Shown in pieces: positions 16,515 to 29,442 of a stretch of DNA of 37,893 nt (position 1 is the first letter of the stretch; the number at the start of each line of letters is the position of its first letter). Under the pieces are notes generated by a model that ran no database searches, was not told the origin of the DNA, and saw only the letters and a list, made by a program, of their open reading frames with translations. This DNA comes from Paenibacillus lutrae (GTDB lineage Bacteria; Bacillota; Bacilli; Paenibacillales; NBRC-103111): assembly GCF_009757775.1 (NCBI RefSeq), contig NZ_RHLK01000025.1, positions 336 to 38,228 of the forward strand, given 5' to 3'. A program made the position numbers and the translations under genes.

Positions 16515-17812
16515 TGAGTGATACGTCTATACGGGTACTGATTGCCGACGATGAAGTGATTATCCGCAGGGGTCTGGTCAGCACTGTGCCCTGGGCCCGC
16601 TACGGGATGGAGGTCGTTGCGGATGCACCGAACGGAACCCGGGCCTGGGAAGCTTTCCTGGAGCATAAGCCGGAGGTTGTCATTACGGATATCGTAATGC
16701 CGGGGATGACGGGAATTGAGCTGATCCGCAAGATTAAGGAACACGCTCCGCGGACAAAAGCGCTGCTGCTCAGCTGCCATCGTGATTTTGAGTATGCAAA
16801 GCAGGGCATCAAGTACGGCGCATCCGGCTATCTGCTCAAAACCGAGTTCAGTGACGAGGAGCTGGGGGAGTATCTGGAAGGCTTCCGCAGCGAGCTCACA
16901 AAGTTCCGCGGGCAGCCGTTCCCTCATTCCGGGGGAGAGGAGGCATCCGGCGCAGACAAATCCGCCGGTGTGGAAGGAGCGCTCCGCGAATGGCTGCACG
17001 GAATCCGCGACCGCTTCCTCGCCGAGCTGGAGAGGTTGCTCGAAGGGGAGTGGAGATGGATGCGCGAGCCGACGGTGCCTTATCTGATCGGCTGCGGAGA
17101 CAGCGGAGGTTCTAGCGGCGGAGGCGCGCGTGCAGGTGAGTCCGGAGGAAATGTCTTCCCTGACGCCAGCAGTCTAAGCACCGGCATCCCGCCCGAACCG
17201 GGCCCTGCCACCTGTGCCGCACGGCTGGCCACAGGGCTTGCCTCCGCCGGTCTATGCGCGGCAGTGGCCCTCAGCGGGCAGCATGTGCTGCTGCTCGTCC
17301 CGCAGGGGGAGCGGCAGGCATGGAATGCCCGCCTGTGCGCGCGTAAAGCGGCGGACCCGCAGCTGCGCTGGGCGGAGGGTGCAGCGTTCGCCGGCGGCGA
17401 AGGATGGCTGGCGGAGGTACGCCGCCTGCACGGCCGCATCGAGCTGGAGACGCGCCACCGCGTGCGCATAGGCGAATGGCCCGAGCCCATTGCCGCAGCT
17501 GTGCGCCTGATCATCGAGCAGGCGGATTCACAGCTCTCCGTCGCGGAAGCGGCCCATGAGGTCGGACTGAGCCGCAGCCATTTCAGCACGCTCTTCAAGC
17601 GCGTGGTGGGCGAAAGCTTCGTGGCATTCACCTGCCGCACGAAGCTTGGGATCGCTTCAGAGCTGCTGAGCACCTCGAAGCTGACCGTGCAGGATATTGC
17701 GGAGCGGGTGGGCATGCCGGATGCGAAATATTTCAGCAAGTGGTTCAAGCGCTGCACGGGTCAGACCCCGAGTCATTATCGCACGGAGCGGAGAACGACA
17801 TCTATTCGCTAG
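16514..17812 (+). CDS. YesN-type response regulator, AraC family
   Basis: This is the partner regulator of the upstream kinase. The 432-aa protein has a receiver domain at 5-125 with Asp12/Asp13, phosphoacceptor Asp59 (VVITDIVMPGMTG) and the lysine in GYLLKTEF. A 200-residue Ala/Gly-rich linker (about 130-330), encoded by markedly GC-richer DNA, separates it from a C-terminal AraC double helix-turn-helix (about 335-430: LSVAEAAHEVGLSRSHFSTLFK and the second helix pair IAERVGMPDAKYFSKWFK). AGGAGG precedes ATG 16514, which overlaps the kinase stop codon. It probably activates the binding-protein operon downstream. Confidence 0.92.
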   Translation: MSDTSIRVLIADDEVIIRRGLVSTVPWARYGMEVVADAPNGTRAWEAFLEHKPEVVITDIVMPGMTGIELIRKIKEHAPRTKALLLSCHRDFEYAKQGIKYGASGYLLKTEFSDEELGEYLEGFRSELTKFRGQPFPHSGGEEASGADKSAGVEGALREWLHGIRDRFLAELERLLEGEWRWMREPTVPYLIGCGDSGGSSGGGARAGESGGNVFPDASSLSTGIPPEPGPATCAARLATGLASAGLCAAVALSGQHVLLLVPQGERQAWNARLCARKAADPQLRWAEGAAFAGGEGWLAEVRRLHGRIELETRHRVRIGEWPEPIAAAVRLIIEQADSQLSVAEAAHEVGLSRSHFSTLFKRVVGESFVAFTCRTKLGIASELLSTSKLTVQDIAERVGMPDAKYFSKWFKRCTGQTPSHYRTERRTTSIR

Positions 17813-17826
17813 CTCTCAGCCAGTAC

Positions 17827-17857
17827 GGTTTCCCGGAGGGGAAACCTTCTTTTTTTC
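17827..17857 (+). terminator. terminator after the two-component genes
   Basis: The arms GGTTTCCC and GGGAAACC (loop GGAG) are followed by TTCTTTTTTT. It separates the regulator genes from the transport operon. Confidence 0.9.
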
Positions 17858-17974
17858 CTGGGGAACAGATCGCCGTATAAAAACACCCCCTTGCGCCGGA
17901 CGTAGTGGCACCTTCACCGGAAGTCGGCGGAATAGTGGGCAAAGCAGCACTTTTTTTCGGACATTCTTCCGTTT

Positions 17975-17988
17975 TGAAAACGCTTTAT
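17975..17988 (+). promoter_or_regulatory. cre-like site upstream of the ABC importer operon
   Basis: TGAAAACGCTTTAT matches 13 of 14 positions of the cre consensus. It overlaps a possible -35 element (TTTTGA 17972-17977, then 17 bp to TAAACT 17995-18000), so CcpA binding here would block transcription. Confidence 0.6.
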
Positions 17989-18057
17989 TTACCGTAAACT
18001 GAAATCAATTCAAAGCATTCATCGCATCACACCTAAGATGTCTATGGGGGGAACTTT

Positions 18058-19326
18058 ATGAAAAAGACGCTTGTTCTCGCGCTTACAGGATCGATCGTTA
18101 CCGCTCTTGCCCTGTCGGGCTGCAGCACCAAGCAGGGAGAGGCCCAGGGGGGAGGGAGCTCCGACGCCGGCGGCGGCAAAGTGACTCTGCGCTTCGCTAC
18201 CTGGGATACCGGCGATCTGCTCAAAATTCAGGAAACGATCGCCAGGAACTTCGAAGCCAAGCATCCGAATGTGAAGGTGCAGGTCGAGGCTTACGGGGAC
18301 GGATTCGACCAGAAGCTGGCTGCTTCGATTGGGGCCAACAATGCGCCGGATGTGATGTATATGTGGGATTTTCCGACGTATCACAAAAATCTTGAGCCTC
18401 TCGAAGAGCGGATGAAAAACGATAGTTCGTTGAAGCTGGATGATTTTTATCCAGGCCTGCTCAATTACGTCAAGATTGATGGAACCGCTTACGGAGTACC
18501 GGCGGGGTTTACGACAAGAGTGATGTATTACAACAAAAAACTGTTCGACGAAGCAGGCGTTCCCCAGCCCAAAGAAGGCTGGACGTGGGATGAATTCAAA
18601 ACCGCCGCCCAGAAGCTGACGAACCCGGCCAAAAAGCAGTACGGCTTCGGGGTCCGGGCGGAGAACGATCCGTACGATCTTCAAGGAATTGTCTGGAGCA
18701 ACGGCGGCAGCTTTATCTCGGAAGACGGCAAAACGATTGAAGGCTACATGAACGGCAAGCCGGCGGTAGAGGCGGTCGGAATGATCGGCGACCTCGTCAA
18801 ATCCAAGTCGGCCGTGATTGTAGGCGGCAAGAACCAGCAATCGGGAGACGATATTTTCAAAGCTGGCAAAATCGCCATGTGGGAGAGCGGCATCTGGCCG
18901 TTGGACGGATTCAAGGAAGCCAAGGTTGATGTCGGTACGGTTTCGATGCCGGTCTTTGCCGGCAAGCCGGTTAAAGGCGTAATCGCCGAGTCTGCGGTCT
19001 CGATGTCCAAAAACTCCAAGCACAAAGAAGAAGCGTGGGAATTCATCAAATACTATGCTTCCGAGGACGCGATCAAGCTCCGGACGAGTGACCTGCCGGT
19101 GCGCAAAAGCATTGTGGAAGGCAACAAGCTCGACCAGGATCCGGTATATAAAGCTTTCTACACGATGCTCGAAGCAAGCGACAATACCCCGGCTTTCCTG
19201 CTCAGCCCCAAGTGGAACGAGGTCAATCGCAACTTAACTTCGGCCATCAACGCCATTATGCTTGGACAAGACGCTCAGGATTCAATGGATACGGCCGTGC
19301 GTGATTCACAAAAGTTTTTCAAATAA
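18058..19326 (+). CDS. sugar ABC transporter substrate-binding lipoprotein
   Basis: This 422-aa family 1 extracellular solute-binding protein captures the sugar for the two permeases that follow. The signal peptide ends in the lipobox LSGC, giving lipidated Cys22. A short Gly/Ser-rich tether (about 27-42) precedes the bilobal domain, which starts with TLRFATWDTGD and includes PDVMYMWDFPTYHKNLEPL and a Trp-rich hinge segment (GWTWDEFKTAAQKLT). GGGGGGA precedes ATG 18058. Location before permeases, MFS carrier and beta-galactosidase suggests lactose or another galactoside as ligand. Confidence 0.93.
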   Translation: MKKTLVLALTGSIVTALALSGCSTKQGEAQGGGSSDAGGGKVTLRFATWDTGDLLKIQETIARNFEAKHPNVKVQVEAYGDGFDQKLAASIGANNAPDVMYMWDFPTYHKNLEPLEERMKNDSSLKLDDFYPGLLNYVKIDGTAYGVPAGFTTRVMYYNKKLFDEAGVPQPKEGWTWDEFKTAAQKLTNPAKKQYGFGVRAENDPYDLQGIVWSNGGSFISEDGKTIEGYMNGKPAVEAVGMIGDLVKSKSAVIVGGKNQQSGDDIFKAGKIAMWESGIWPLDGFKEAKVDVGTVSMPVFAGKPVKGVIAESAVSMSKNSKHKEEAWEFIKYYASEDAIKLRTSDLPVRKSIVEGNKLDQDPVYKAFYTMLEASDNTPAFLLSPKWNEVNRNLTSAINAIMLGQDAQDSMDTAVRDSQKFFK

Positions 19327-19365
19327 TTTTCTCAAATAACCCGTTAGGGAAACGGAAGTGAGCCT

Positions 19366-20328
19366 ATGCAACCAAACACCTTGCAGCTTCAAAAAGGCGT
19401 GCGGCGCAGCATCTGGAGAAGAGGAAGGCTAACCCCCTACCTCTTCATTCTTCCCTGGATGATCGGGTTCGTGGCCTTTACGCTCGGACCCCTCTTGTTC
19501 TCGCTCGTCATTTCCTTTTTCGATTGGCCCATTGTCGGCGAACGAACCTTTATCGGCTTTCAAAACTATGTGAATATGTTCACAAATGATCCTTTATTCT
19601 GGCACTCCCTGGGCGTAACGATCCGGTTTGCCGCCATTTTCGTGCCGCTCAACCTCGCTGTCGCCCTTCTGCTGGCTGTTCTGCTCAATCAGAACGTCCG
19701 GGGAAGCGGCATTTTCCGGACCGTGTTCTACTTGCCATCGGTCATCTCGGGCGTTGCCTTAGCCATGATCTGGGCCTGGGTATACAGCGGAGAATACGGC
19801 ATCCTCAATTATTTCTTGTCCCTGATCGGGATTACCGGACCGGATTGGCTGCGTGAGCCCAGCTGGTCGATGATCGCGATGGTCGCTGCCAGTCTGTGGG
19901 CACAAGGGTCCATGATGCTGATTTTTCTGGCGGGGCTGAAAAATATTCCCGGCGATCTGTACGAAGCCGCCGAGCTGGACGGTGCGGGCGCGTTCAAACG
20001 GTTTATCCGAATCACACTTCCCATGCTGGGTCCGACTCTGCTTTTCAACCTGATTACATCAATCATAGCCGCTTTCCAGCAGCTCACCCTCGCGTTGACG
20101 CTTACAGGCGGAGGGCCGCTGAATTCCACTTATTTTTACGCTATGTATGTATATGAGAACGCCTTTAAATATTTCAAAATGGGCTATTCCGCAGCGAACG
20201 CCTGGGTTATGTTCTTGATCGTGCTCGTACTGACGATGTTGGTCTTCCGCTCGACCTCCATGTTCGTCTATTACGAAGGTGAACTGAAGAAGACCAAAGC
20301 CCGGAAAACGAAGCGCAAAGCGCTGTAA
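19366..20328 (+). CDS. sugar ABC transporter permease (MalF/LacF type)
   Basis: This 320-aa integral membrane protein is the first of the two importer permeases. Six membrane helices are visible, beginning LFILPWMIGFVAFTLGPLLF. The cytoplasmic EAA loop that docks with the ATPase is DLYEAAELDGAGAFKRFIRI, followed by TLPMLGPTL. The C-terminus is basic (KKTKARKTKRKAL). It lies 39 bp after the binding-protein gene and 21 bp before the second permease. No ATPase gene is present in the cluster, as is usual for Bacillota that share an MsmX-type ATPase. Confidence 0.93.
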   Translation: MQPNTLQLQKGVRRSIWRRGRLTPYLFILPWMIGFVAFTLGPLLFSLVISFFDWPIVGERTFIGFQNYVNMFTNDPLFWHSLGVTIRFAAIFVPLNLAVALLLAVLLNQNVRGSGIFRTVFYLPSVISGVALAMIWAWVYSGEYGILNYFLSLIGITGPDWLREPSWSMIAMVAASLWAQGSMMLIFLAGLKNIPGDLYEAAELDGAGAFKRFIRITLPMLGPTLLFNLITSIIAAFQQLTLALTLTGGGPLNSTYFYAMYVYENAFKYFKMGYSAANAWVMFLIVLVLTMLVFRSTSMFVYYEGELKKTKARKTKRKAL

Positions 20329-20349
20329 AGACGATTGTGAGGTAATGAC

Positions 20350-21159
20350 ATGAAGAAAGTGCTCACATATGCCCTGCTGCTGTTTTTCTCGCTGCTGTTC
20401 CTGATGCCGTTCTTCTGGCTGGTTACAACCGCTCTCAAAAGCCCGGAAGAAGTATACATGTATCCGCCTAAATGGATTCCGTCTGAGCTTCACTGGGAGA
20501 ACTTCGCCAAGGCATGGACCATACAGCCCTTTACCTTATTTCTGAAAAACTCCCTGACCGTTACTGTGCTGTGCAACATCGGCCAACTGATTTCATCGTC
20601 CTTGGTTGCGTACGGTTTTGCACGGTTCCGTTTCAAAGGCCGGGATACCCTGTTCATGGTCGTACTGGCTACAATGATGATTCCCTGGGACGTTACGATG
20701 ATTCCGCTGTATATGGAGTTTAACTTCCTGGGCTGGATCAATACGCTTAAGCCTCTGATTGTTCCGTCCTGGTTCGGCTCGGCGTTTTATATTTTTCTGC
20801 TGAGGCAGTTTATTATGACCATTCCTACGGAACTTGAGGAAGCCGCTAAAATCGACGGTGCGGGGGATCTGAAGATTTTCACGAAAATTATTATTCCCCT
20901 CATGTTCCCGGCACTTGTGCTTGTCAGTGTCTTTAATATGCTGGACACGTGGAACGATTATCTCGGACCGCTCATTTTCCTGAACGATGCGAGTATGTAT
21001 ACGCTGACGCTGGGCCTGGCTCAATTCAAAGGGATGTTCGGTGTCGACATGACTTCGGTTATGGCCGTAACGACGATCATTTGTCTGCCTCCGCTTACCG
21101 TGTTTTTCCTGGCTCAAAAGTATATCGTTGAGGGCATTTCGACGACGGGCATCAAGTAA
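20350..21159 (+). CDS. sugar ABC transporter permease (MalG/LacG type)
   Basis: This is the second permease, 269 aa with six membrane helices. The N-terminal LLFLMPFFWLVTTALKSPEEVYMYPPKWIP is typical of the MalG group (the conserved ALK motif is followed by a Pro-rich periplasm-side loop). The EAA loop is ELEEAAKIDGAGDLKIFTKI, followed by IIPLMFPAL. It pairs with the preceding MalF-like subunit in the membrane to import the sugar delivered by the lipoprotein. Confidence 0.93.
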   Translation: MKKVLTYALLLFFSLLFLMPFFWLVTTALKSPEEVYMYPPKWIPSELHWENFAKAWTIQPFTLFLKNSLTVTVLCNIGQLISSSLVAYGFARFRFKGRDTLFMVVLATMMIPWDVTMIPLYMEFNFLGWINTLKPLIVPSWFGSAFYIFLLRQFIMTIPTELEEAAKIDGAGDLKIFTKIIIPLMFPALVLVSVFNMLDTWNDYLGPLIFLNDASMYTLTLGLAQFKGMFGVDMTSVMAVTTIICLPPLTVFFLAQKYIVEGISTTGIK

Positions 21160-21273
21160 AGCCGACGCTGACGTGCAGTCGGTATTCCGGGGAGCAAGGG
21201 TTGAACCATCAGCAAACAAAAGGCACCAAGGTGGCTAAACCGCAAGTTTGGACAGCAAGGAGATTGGAGAGAT

Positions 21274-25979
<4,706 letters not shown>

Positions 25980-26062
25980 GCAAGAAGCAGCAACATTTAG
26001 AAAACGTCACGCACTCCTTTGACCAAGGCCCTTAAGCGGTCAATGACTTCAAGCTCCTAAAC

Positions 26063-26103
26063 AAACAAGCTGGCAACGGTAGATTACCGTCGCCAGCTTG
26101 TTT
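26063..26103. terminator. bidirectional terminator between convergent operons
   Basis: Outer arms AAACAAGCTGGC and GCCAGCTTGTTT and inner arms ACGGT and ACCGT form a long hairpin. T-rich sequence follows on both strands, so it can end both the + strand galactosidase operon and the - strand sigma-factor operon. Confidence 0.9.
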
Positions 26104-26168
26104 ATTTGAGCTTTTTCATCGTTATAAGAACGAGTGTATTCTAATCCGCTTTGTGCAGCTCGTACGTC

Positions 26169-27344
26169 CTACCGGTCCGGGCGGTTAAAGAGGAGAGTTA
26201 AGCCCCCTCCGATCAAAATCATGGCCACGATAAAGGTCTGAAAGTACGATGAAAGTGAATAGGGCCAGTCATGAGACGGGAAATATTTATGCAGCACATC
26301 CAGTAGGACTTCATTCGTCAGGTAGTAGATGCCCACAATGATGATGAGGAAACCGATTTTACGCTGGTGCCGCTTCAACCCCTTAAACAAAGGGCGGTCA
26401 TCGAGGAATTCATAGTCCTGTTTCGAAATATATTGAAGAGCATCGAAGAAGCTGTAGAACCAGAAAATCGGGATCAAAAACAGGAACAGCGATAGCCTTA
26501 GTACGTCCATTATATAGATCGAGAATAAGAATCCCGCCATAAGCTGCAGTCCTCTTGTTTGTAGGCCCAAGTAAAGATGGGCAGCTCCCGGGAAGACAGC
26601 CAGAATGGTGGCGATTGTTTTGCTGCGTCTGCCTTCATGACGGCTCTCATGAAAATCATCGAAAAAGCTGCGGTCAATCAGTTCATAGCCTTCCTGCTTC
26701 TTCTCGAGCTGACGGAGAGCATCGAAAATGATGTAAATCCACAGAACCGGAAGGCCCAGGATGAAGAAGAAGAACTCTTCCATATGGGTCAAGGACCCGG
26801 CGAAGAAAATCAGAATGGCCGCTCCTACGAAGAAGATCATAGCCGATAAACCGCGGTACATCAGTCCGAGCTGATAATGGCCGAGTCCGGGGATAAAGGA
26901 GGCCAGCATAATTCTGCGGCGCTCCTGCTTACGCTGCCATTCGTAGGCGCCCGGATGATAACGGGAAGCGGGTCCTACCGGACCATTGGCCATCTCCGGT
27001 CCTATCGGACCGTGAGCATCCGGACCGCTTACGTGACCGTAACCCTCAGCGCTATGGGGGATATAATCGGTCGAGTAACCCGGCTGTCCCGTTGGCCTGC
27101 GGTGGCCCAAAGTGACAAACATATCAATCAGATTGATGATCCAGACAACTCCAGCCACAAAGAGCATGAGCAGGGCAATTTCCTCATCTATATTGTTGGA
27201 AATGGCCAATAGGAAGAGCAGACCGAGCGGCCCGAAAAATCCCGCTCCGTACAGGAAGGCTCGGAAATATCGGTATAAGTAGAAGTGGCCAAGTCCGGGT
27301 ATGAGAGAAAGGAGCAGCGCAGCGGTATTGGATCTAGGGTTCAA
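26169..27344 (-). CDS. multipass membrane protein with three TM2-like repeats
   Basis: This 391-aa membrane protein is built from three copies of a TM2-like unit. Each copy starts with a proline-glycine turn motif: IPGLGHFYL (15-23), IPGLGHYQLG (151-160) and FPGAAHLYLGLQTRGL (251-266). Each ends with an aromatic-rich helix (WIINLIDMF 68-76, WIYIIFDAL 202-210, FWFYSFFDAL 294-303). A Gly/Pro/His-rich cytoplasmic or external linker (about 82-135) separates units 1 and 2, and two more helices follow at the C-terminus. Start TTG (27344-27342) has AGGAGG upstream and overlaps the anti-sigma gene by 11 bp. Biochemical role unknown; an envelope function under the sigma factor is inferred. Confidence 0.85.
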   Translation of the reverse strand: MNPRSNTAALLLSLIPGLGHFYLYRYFRAFLYGAGFFGPLGLLFLLAISNNIDEEIALLMLFVAGVVWIINLIDMFVTLGHRRPTGQPGYSTDYIPHSAEGYGHVSGPDAHGPIGPEMANGPVGPASRYHPGAYEWQRKQERRRIMLASFIPGLGHYQLGLMYRGLSAMIFFVGAAILIFFAGSLTHMEEFFFFILGLPVLWIYIIFDALRQLEKKQEGYELIDRSFFDDFHESRHEGRRSKTIATILAVFPGAAHLYLGLQTRGLQLMAGFLFSIYIMDVLRLSLFLFLIPIFWFYSFFDALQYISKQDYEFLDDRPLFKGLKRHQRKIGFLIIIVGIYYLTNEVLLDVLHKYFPSHDWPYSLSSYFQTFIVAMILIGGGLTLLFNRPDR

Positions 27345-27903
27345 GAGAATTTCCTCCTTTGGATTTCTGGGCATGCAGGGTGTCGAAGAACGTGAAGGTC
27401 TGCTCCATGATCTTCTCGGATACGGGCGCATGCTGTGTTTTCTGCGCTTCGGCGCGGATTCCTGCCACGTCATCCTTCATTTTATCGAAAATGCCGGTTG
27501 TCATGAGTAAGAGTGTGGCCGCTGCCGCTATAGAGTAGTGGATAAAAGCTAACCGCCTCGGTGACCGGGCTTTCTGTTTGTGGATCCTTCTGGAGGATTT
27601 AGAACGTTTGCTGTCTTCCTCCGCTGTACCTGCAGTAACCGGAGGAGTTGATTGTTCTCTTTCTTCTCCCGTTCTAATGCCCGCAATCTGGTGCAGAACC
27701 CGGTCGGTCAGGCTATCGGCATCGGGCTGGTCCGGAAGGGGAAGAGCAGTTGCCATGGCTTCTATACATTCTGTATAAATTTCCAAACAGACATCACAAT
27801 CGTACAGGTGTGTCTCCAGAAGGTTCCGCTGGCGGCCATCTGTGAGCTCTCCGGTAATATACCGCAGCCATTCCTTGCGTTGAACATGATTCTCAAGGTT
27901 CAT
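27334..27903 (-). CDS. anti-sigma factor, ZAS (zinc-finger) type
   Basis: This 189-aa single-pass membrane protein probably sequesters the ECF sigma factor encoded just upstream. The N-terminal cytoplasmic domain has the zinc-binding anti-sigma motif His32-x3-Cys36-x2-Cys39 (ETHLYDCDVCLE). A highly charged Ser/Lys/Arg-rich linker (about 78-117) leads to one membrane helix (about 119-138), followed by a short external tail. Start ATG overlaps the sigma stop codon as ATGA, and its own stop overlaps the next gene. Release presumably involves regulated proteolysis as for RsiW, but no protease gene lies nearby. Confidence 0.88.
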   Translation of the reverse strand: MNLENHVQRKEWLRYITGELTDGRQRNLLETHLYDCDVCLEIYTECIEAMATALPLPDQPDADSLTDRVLHQIAGIRTGEEREQSTPPVTAGTAEEDSKRSKSSRRIHKQKARSPRRLAFIHYSIAAAATLLLMTTGIFDKMKDDVAGIRAEAQKTQHAPVSEKIMEQTFTFFDTLHAQKSKGGNSLEP

Positions 27904-28460
27904 TTAAACTCTTCCTCCTTCCAGTGCTGCTTGATCCATTGTTTGGCCCGATACAGCTTGGATTTGATGGTTTGTACCGTTACTTCCTGTTCGTCTGCAA
28001 TTTGCTGGTATGATTTGTCTTCATAATAAAAGGCAATAAGGACGTCTCTATAGTTTTCGGGAAGCTCATTCAATTTGCGCATCACGAGTTCCCGAAATTC
28101 CTTGTGAATGAGCGGATCTTCCGTATCGGAGCGGAGCATGGAGGGAGGGGGCATGGTTTCTTCCATGCCGTCGGTGGCCATCTCACGCTGCCGGTACGCT
28201 TTTCTTTTATAATCTATCGCCTTATTGACGGCAACGCGGGAGAGCCAGGCCTTAAGACCTTTTACCTCGGTGTGGGGGAGGGAGGTAAACATCTTGAGAA
28301 AGACTTCCTGCATCACATCTTCGGCATCTTTAGGATGCCGGACGACTGAGAAAACGATCTGAAATACATAGTTCCGATAGGCACGGACAATTTCACGAAA
28401 GGATTCCTCATCGCCGGCGATCATCCCTTGGACGAGCTGCTCCTCTTGGTACGTTAAAAT
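27900..28460 (-). CDS. ECF sigma factor with apparent ATT start
   Basis: This group 4 sigma factor has region 2 (YVFQIVFSVVRHPKDAEDVMQ, with the DAEDVMQEVF core) and region 4 (LPENYRDVLIAFYYEDKSYQQIADEQEV, then the recognition helix), joined by a Pro/Met-containing linker. Counting from ATT at 28460-28458 it has 186 residues. That start has GGAGGGAG 6-7 nt upstream and restores the usual first helix (EEQLVQGMIAGDEESF). The only standard in-frame start, ATG 28424, would cut into that helix and has its best Shine-Dalgarno 15 nt away. No ATG, GTG or TTG occurs in frame between the promoter and 28424. It leads the operon with its anti-sigma factor. Confidence 0.9.
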   Translation of the reverse strand: MLTYQEEQLVQGMIAGDEESFREIVRAYRNYVFQIVFSVVRHPKDAEDVMQEVFLKMFTSLPHTEVKGLKAWLSRVAVNKAIDYKRKAYRQREMATDGMEETMPPPSMLRSDTEDPLIHKEFRELVMRKLNELPENYRDVLIAFYYEDKSYQQIADEQEVTVQTIKSKLYRAKQWIKQHWKEEEFK

Positions 28461-28490
28461 GTCTTTCTCCCTCCCCTCTCCAACAGTATA

Positions 28491-28514
28491 GACGAAGCAA
28501 ATAGCAGCGAGTTC
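28491..28514 (-). promoter_or_regulatory. ECF-type autoregulatory promoter
   Basis: On the - strand, GAAC (28514-28511) and CGTC (28494-28491) are 16 bp apart, the standard AAC-N16-CGTC layout of ECF sigma promoters. It lies about 30 nt before the proposed start, which implies that the sigma factor transcribes its own operon. Confidence 0.6.
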
Positions 28515-28542
28515 TGCACTTCGGGCAAAAATATCTTCCTAT

Positions 28543-28582
28543 GCAAAAAAAACCGCTATTCCTGGTCAGAAATAGCGGGTTT
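28543..28582 (-). terminator. terminator of the upstream ABC/ECF operon
   Basis: On the - strand, AAACCCGCTATTT...AATAGCGGTTT forms a hairpin followed by eight T. It lies just after the stop of the ABC ATPase gene (28597) and divides the two - strand operons. Confidence 0.9.
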
Positions 28583-28596
28583 AAGGATGTCTCTTC

Positions 28597-29442
28597 TTAT
28601 TCAAGCCGCCGGGAGCGTATAAAATACGCATCTTCGATGGTAGTCCCGACTTCCTCGAAACCAGGACCGGGACAATCGCGGCCGAATACACGCCATTGCA
28701 AGTCATTGTTTCCTATAGGCTTCTTCACCATTACATAAGCTTCCTTCCAGGAAGTTCGGGCATCGGCAGGAAGAATCCCTTGCCATACCCGGAGCGTGGT
28801 CTGCCTCCAAAGCTGGGGCGTTCCGTAAAACGCAGGTCTGCCCTCATCCAGCCAGAGCAGTTGATCCGCTTCATTCCATTCGGAAAGCTCATGCGCGGCC
28901 ACCACAATTACACAGGATCTGGCATGCCGGTACAGAATGCGGGTGACCGCTTTGCGCTGGAAGGAGTCCAGGTAATTAAGCGGCTCATCCAGCAGCAAAT
29001 ACCGGGGCGAGCCGAGCAGTGCCTGGCAGATGGCCAGCCGCTGCTGCATCCCCTGGGAGAGGGTTCCGATTCGCTTGCGGTTCACGTCCAGCAGCTCGAA
29101 TTCACCCAGCAGCCGATCGGCTTGCACAGGGTCTGCACCTTTGAGCAGACACATATATTTCAGCAGCCGCAGCGGCGTCATGTCTTCATGCAGTTCCACA
29201 TCGGAGGGCACGTAGCCGATCCGGCTGCGGATAAGCGGGAGCTGCTCACGCGGACTTCCTTCCCGGTAGCTGATTTCGCCGGCGTCCGGGAAATCGGCGG
29301 TCGCAAGCAGCCGAAGCAGCGTGGATTTGCCTGAGCCGTTCCGGCCGACGAGCAGGGTCAGACCGGTGCTTAGCAGCAGATCATCTGCCTGCAGCCGGAT
29401 CTGCCCTTCATAGGAGCGGGATACACGATGCAGGCGGATCAT
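28597..29442 (-). CDS. ABC transporter ATP-binding protein
   Basis: This is a 281-aa nucleotide-binding domain. The Walker A motif is GRNGSGKST (33-41), the signature is LSQGMQQR (128-135, Gln in place of the first Gly) and Walker B is YLLLDEP (148-154), with the D-loop NYLD. The C-terminal 70 residues are unusual and lack the regulatory domain of importers. Start ATG (29442-29440) overlaps the stop of the preceding membrane-protein gene as ATGA, so the two products probably form one exporter-like complex. It is the last gene of the operon. Confidence 0.9.
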   Translation of the reverse strand: MIRLHRVSRSYEGQIRLQADDLLLSTGLTLLVGRNGSGKSTLLRLLATADFPDAGEISYREGSPREQLPLIRSRIGYVPSDVELHEDMTPLRLLKYMCLLKGADPVQADRLLGEFELLDVNRKRIGTLSQGMQQRLAICQALLGSPRYLLLDEPLNYLDSFQRKAVTRILYRHARSCVIVVAAHELSEWNEADQLLWLDEGRPAFYGTPQLWRQTTLRVWQGILPADARTSWKEAYVMVKKPIGNNDLQWRVFGRDCPGPGFEEVGTTIEDAYFIRSRRLE

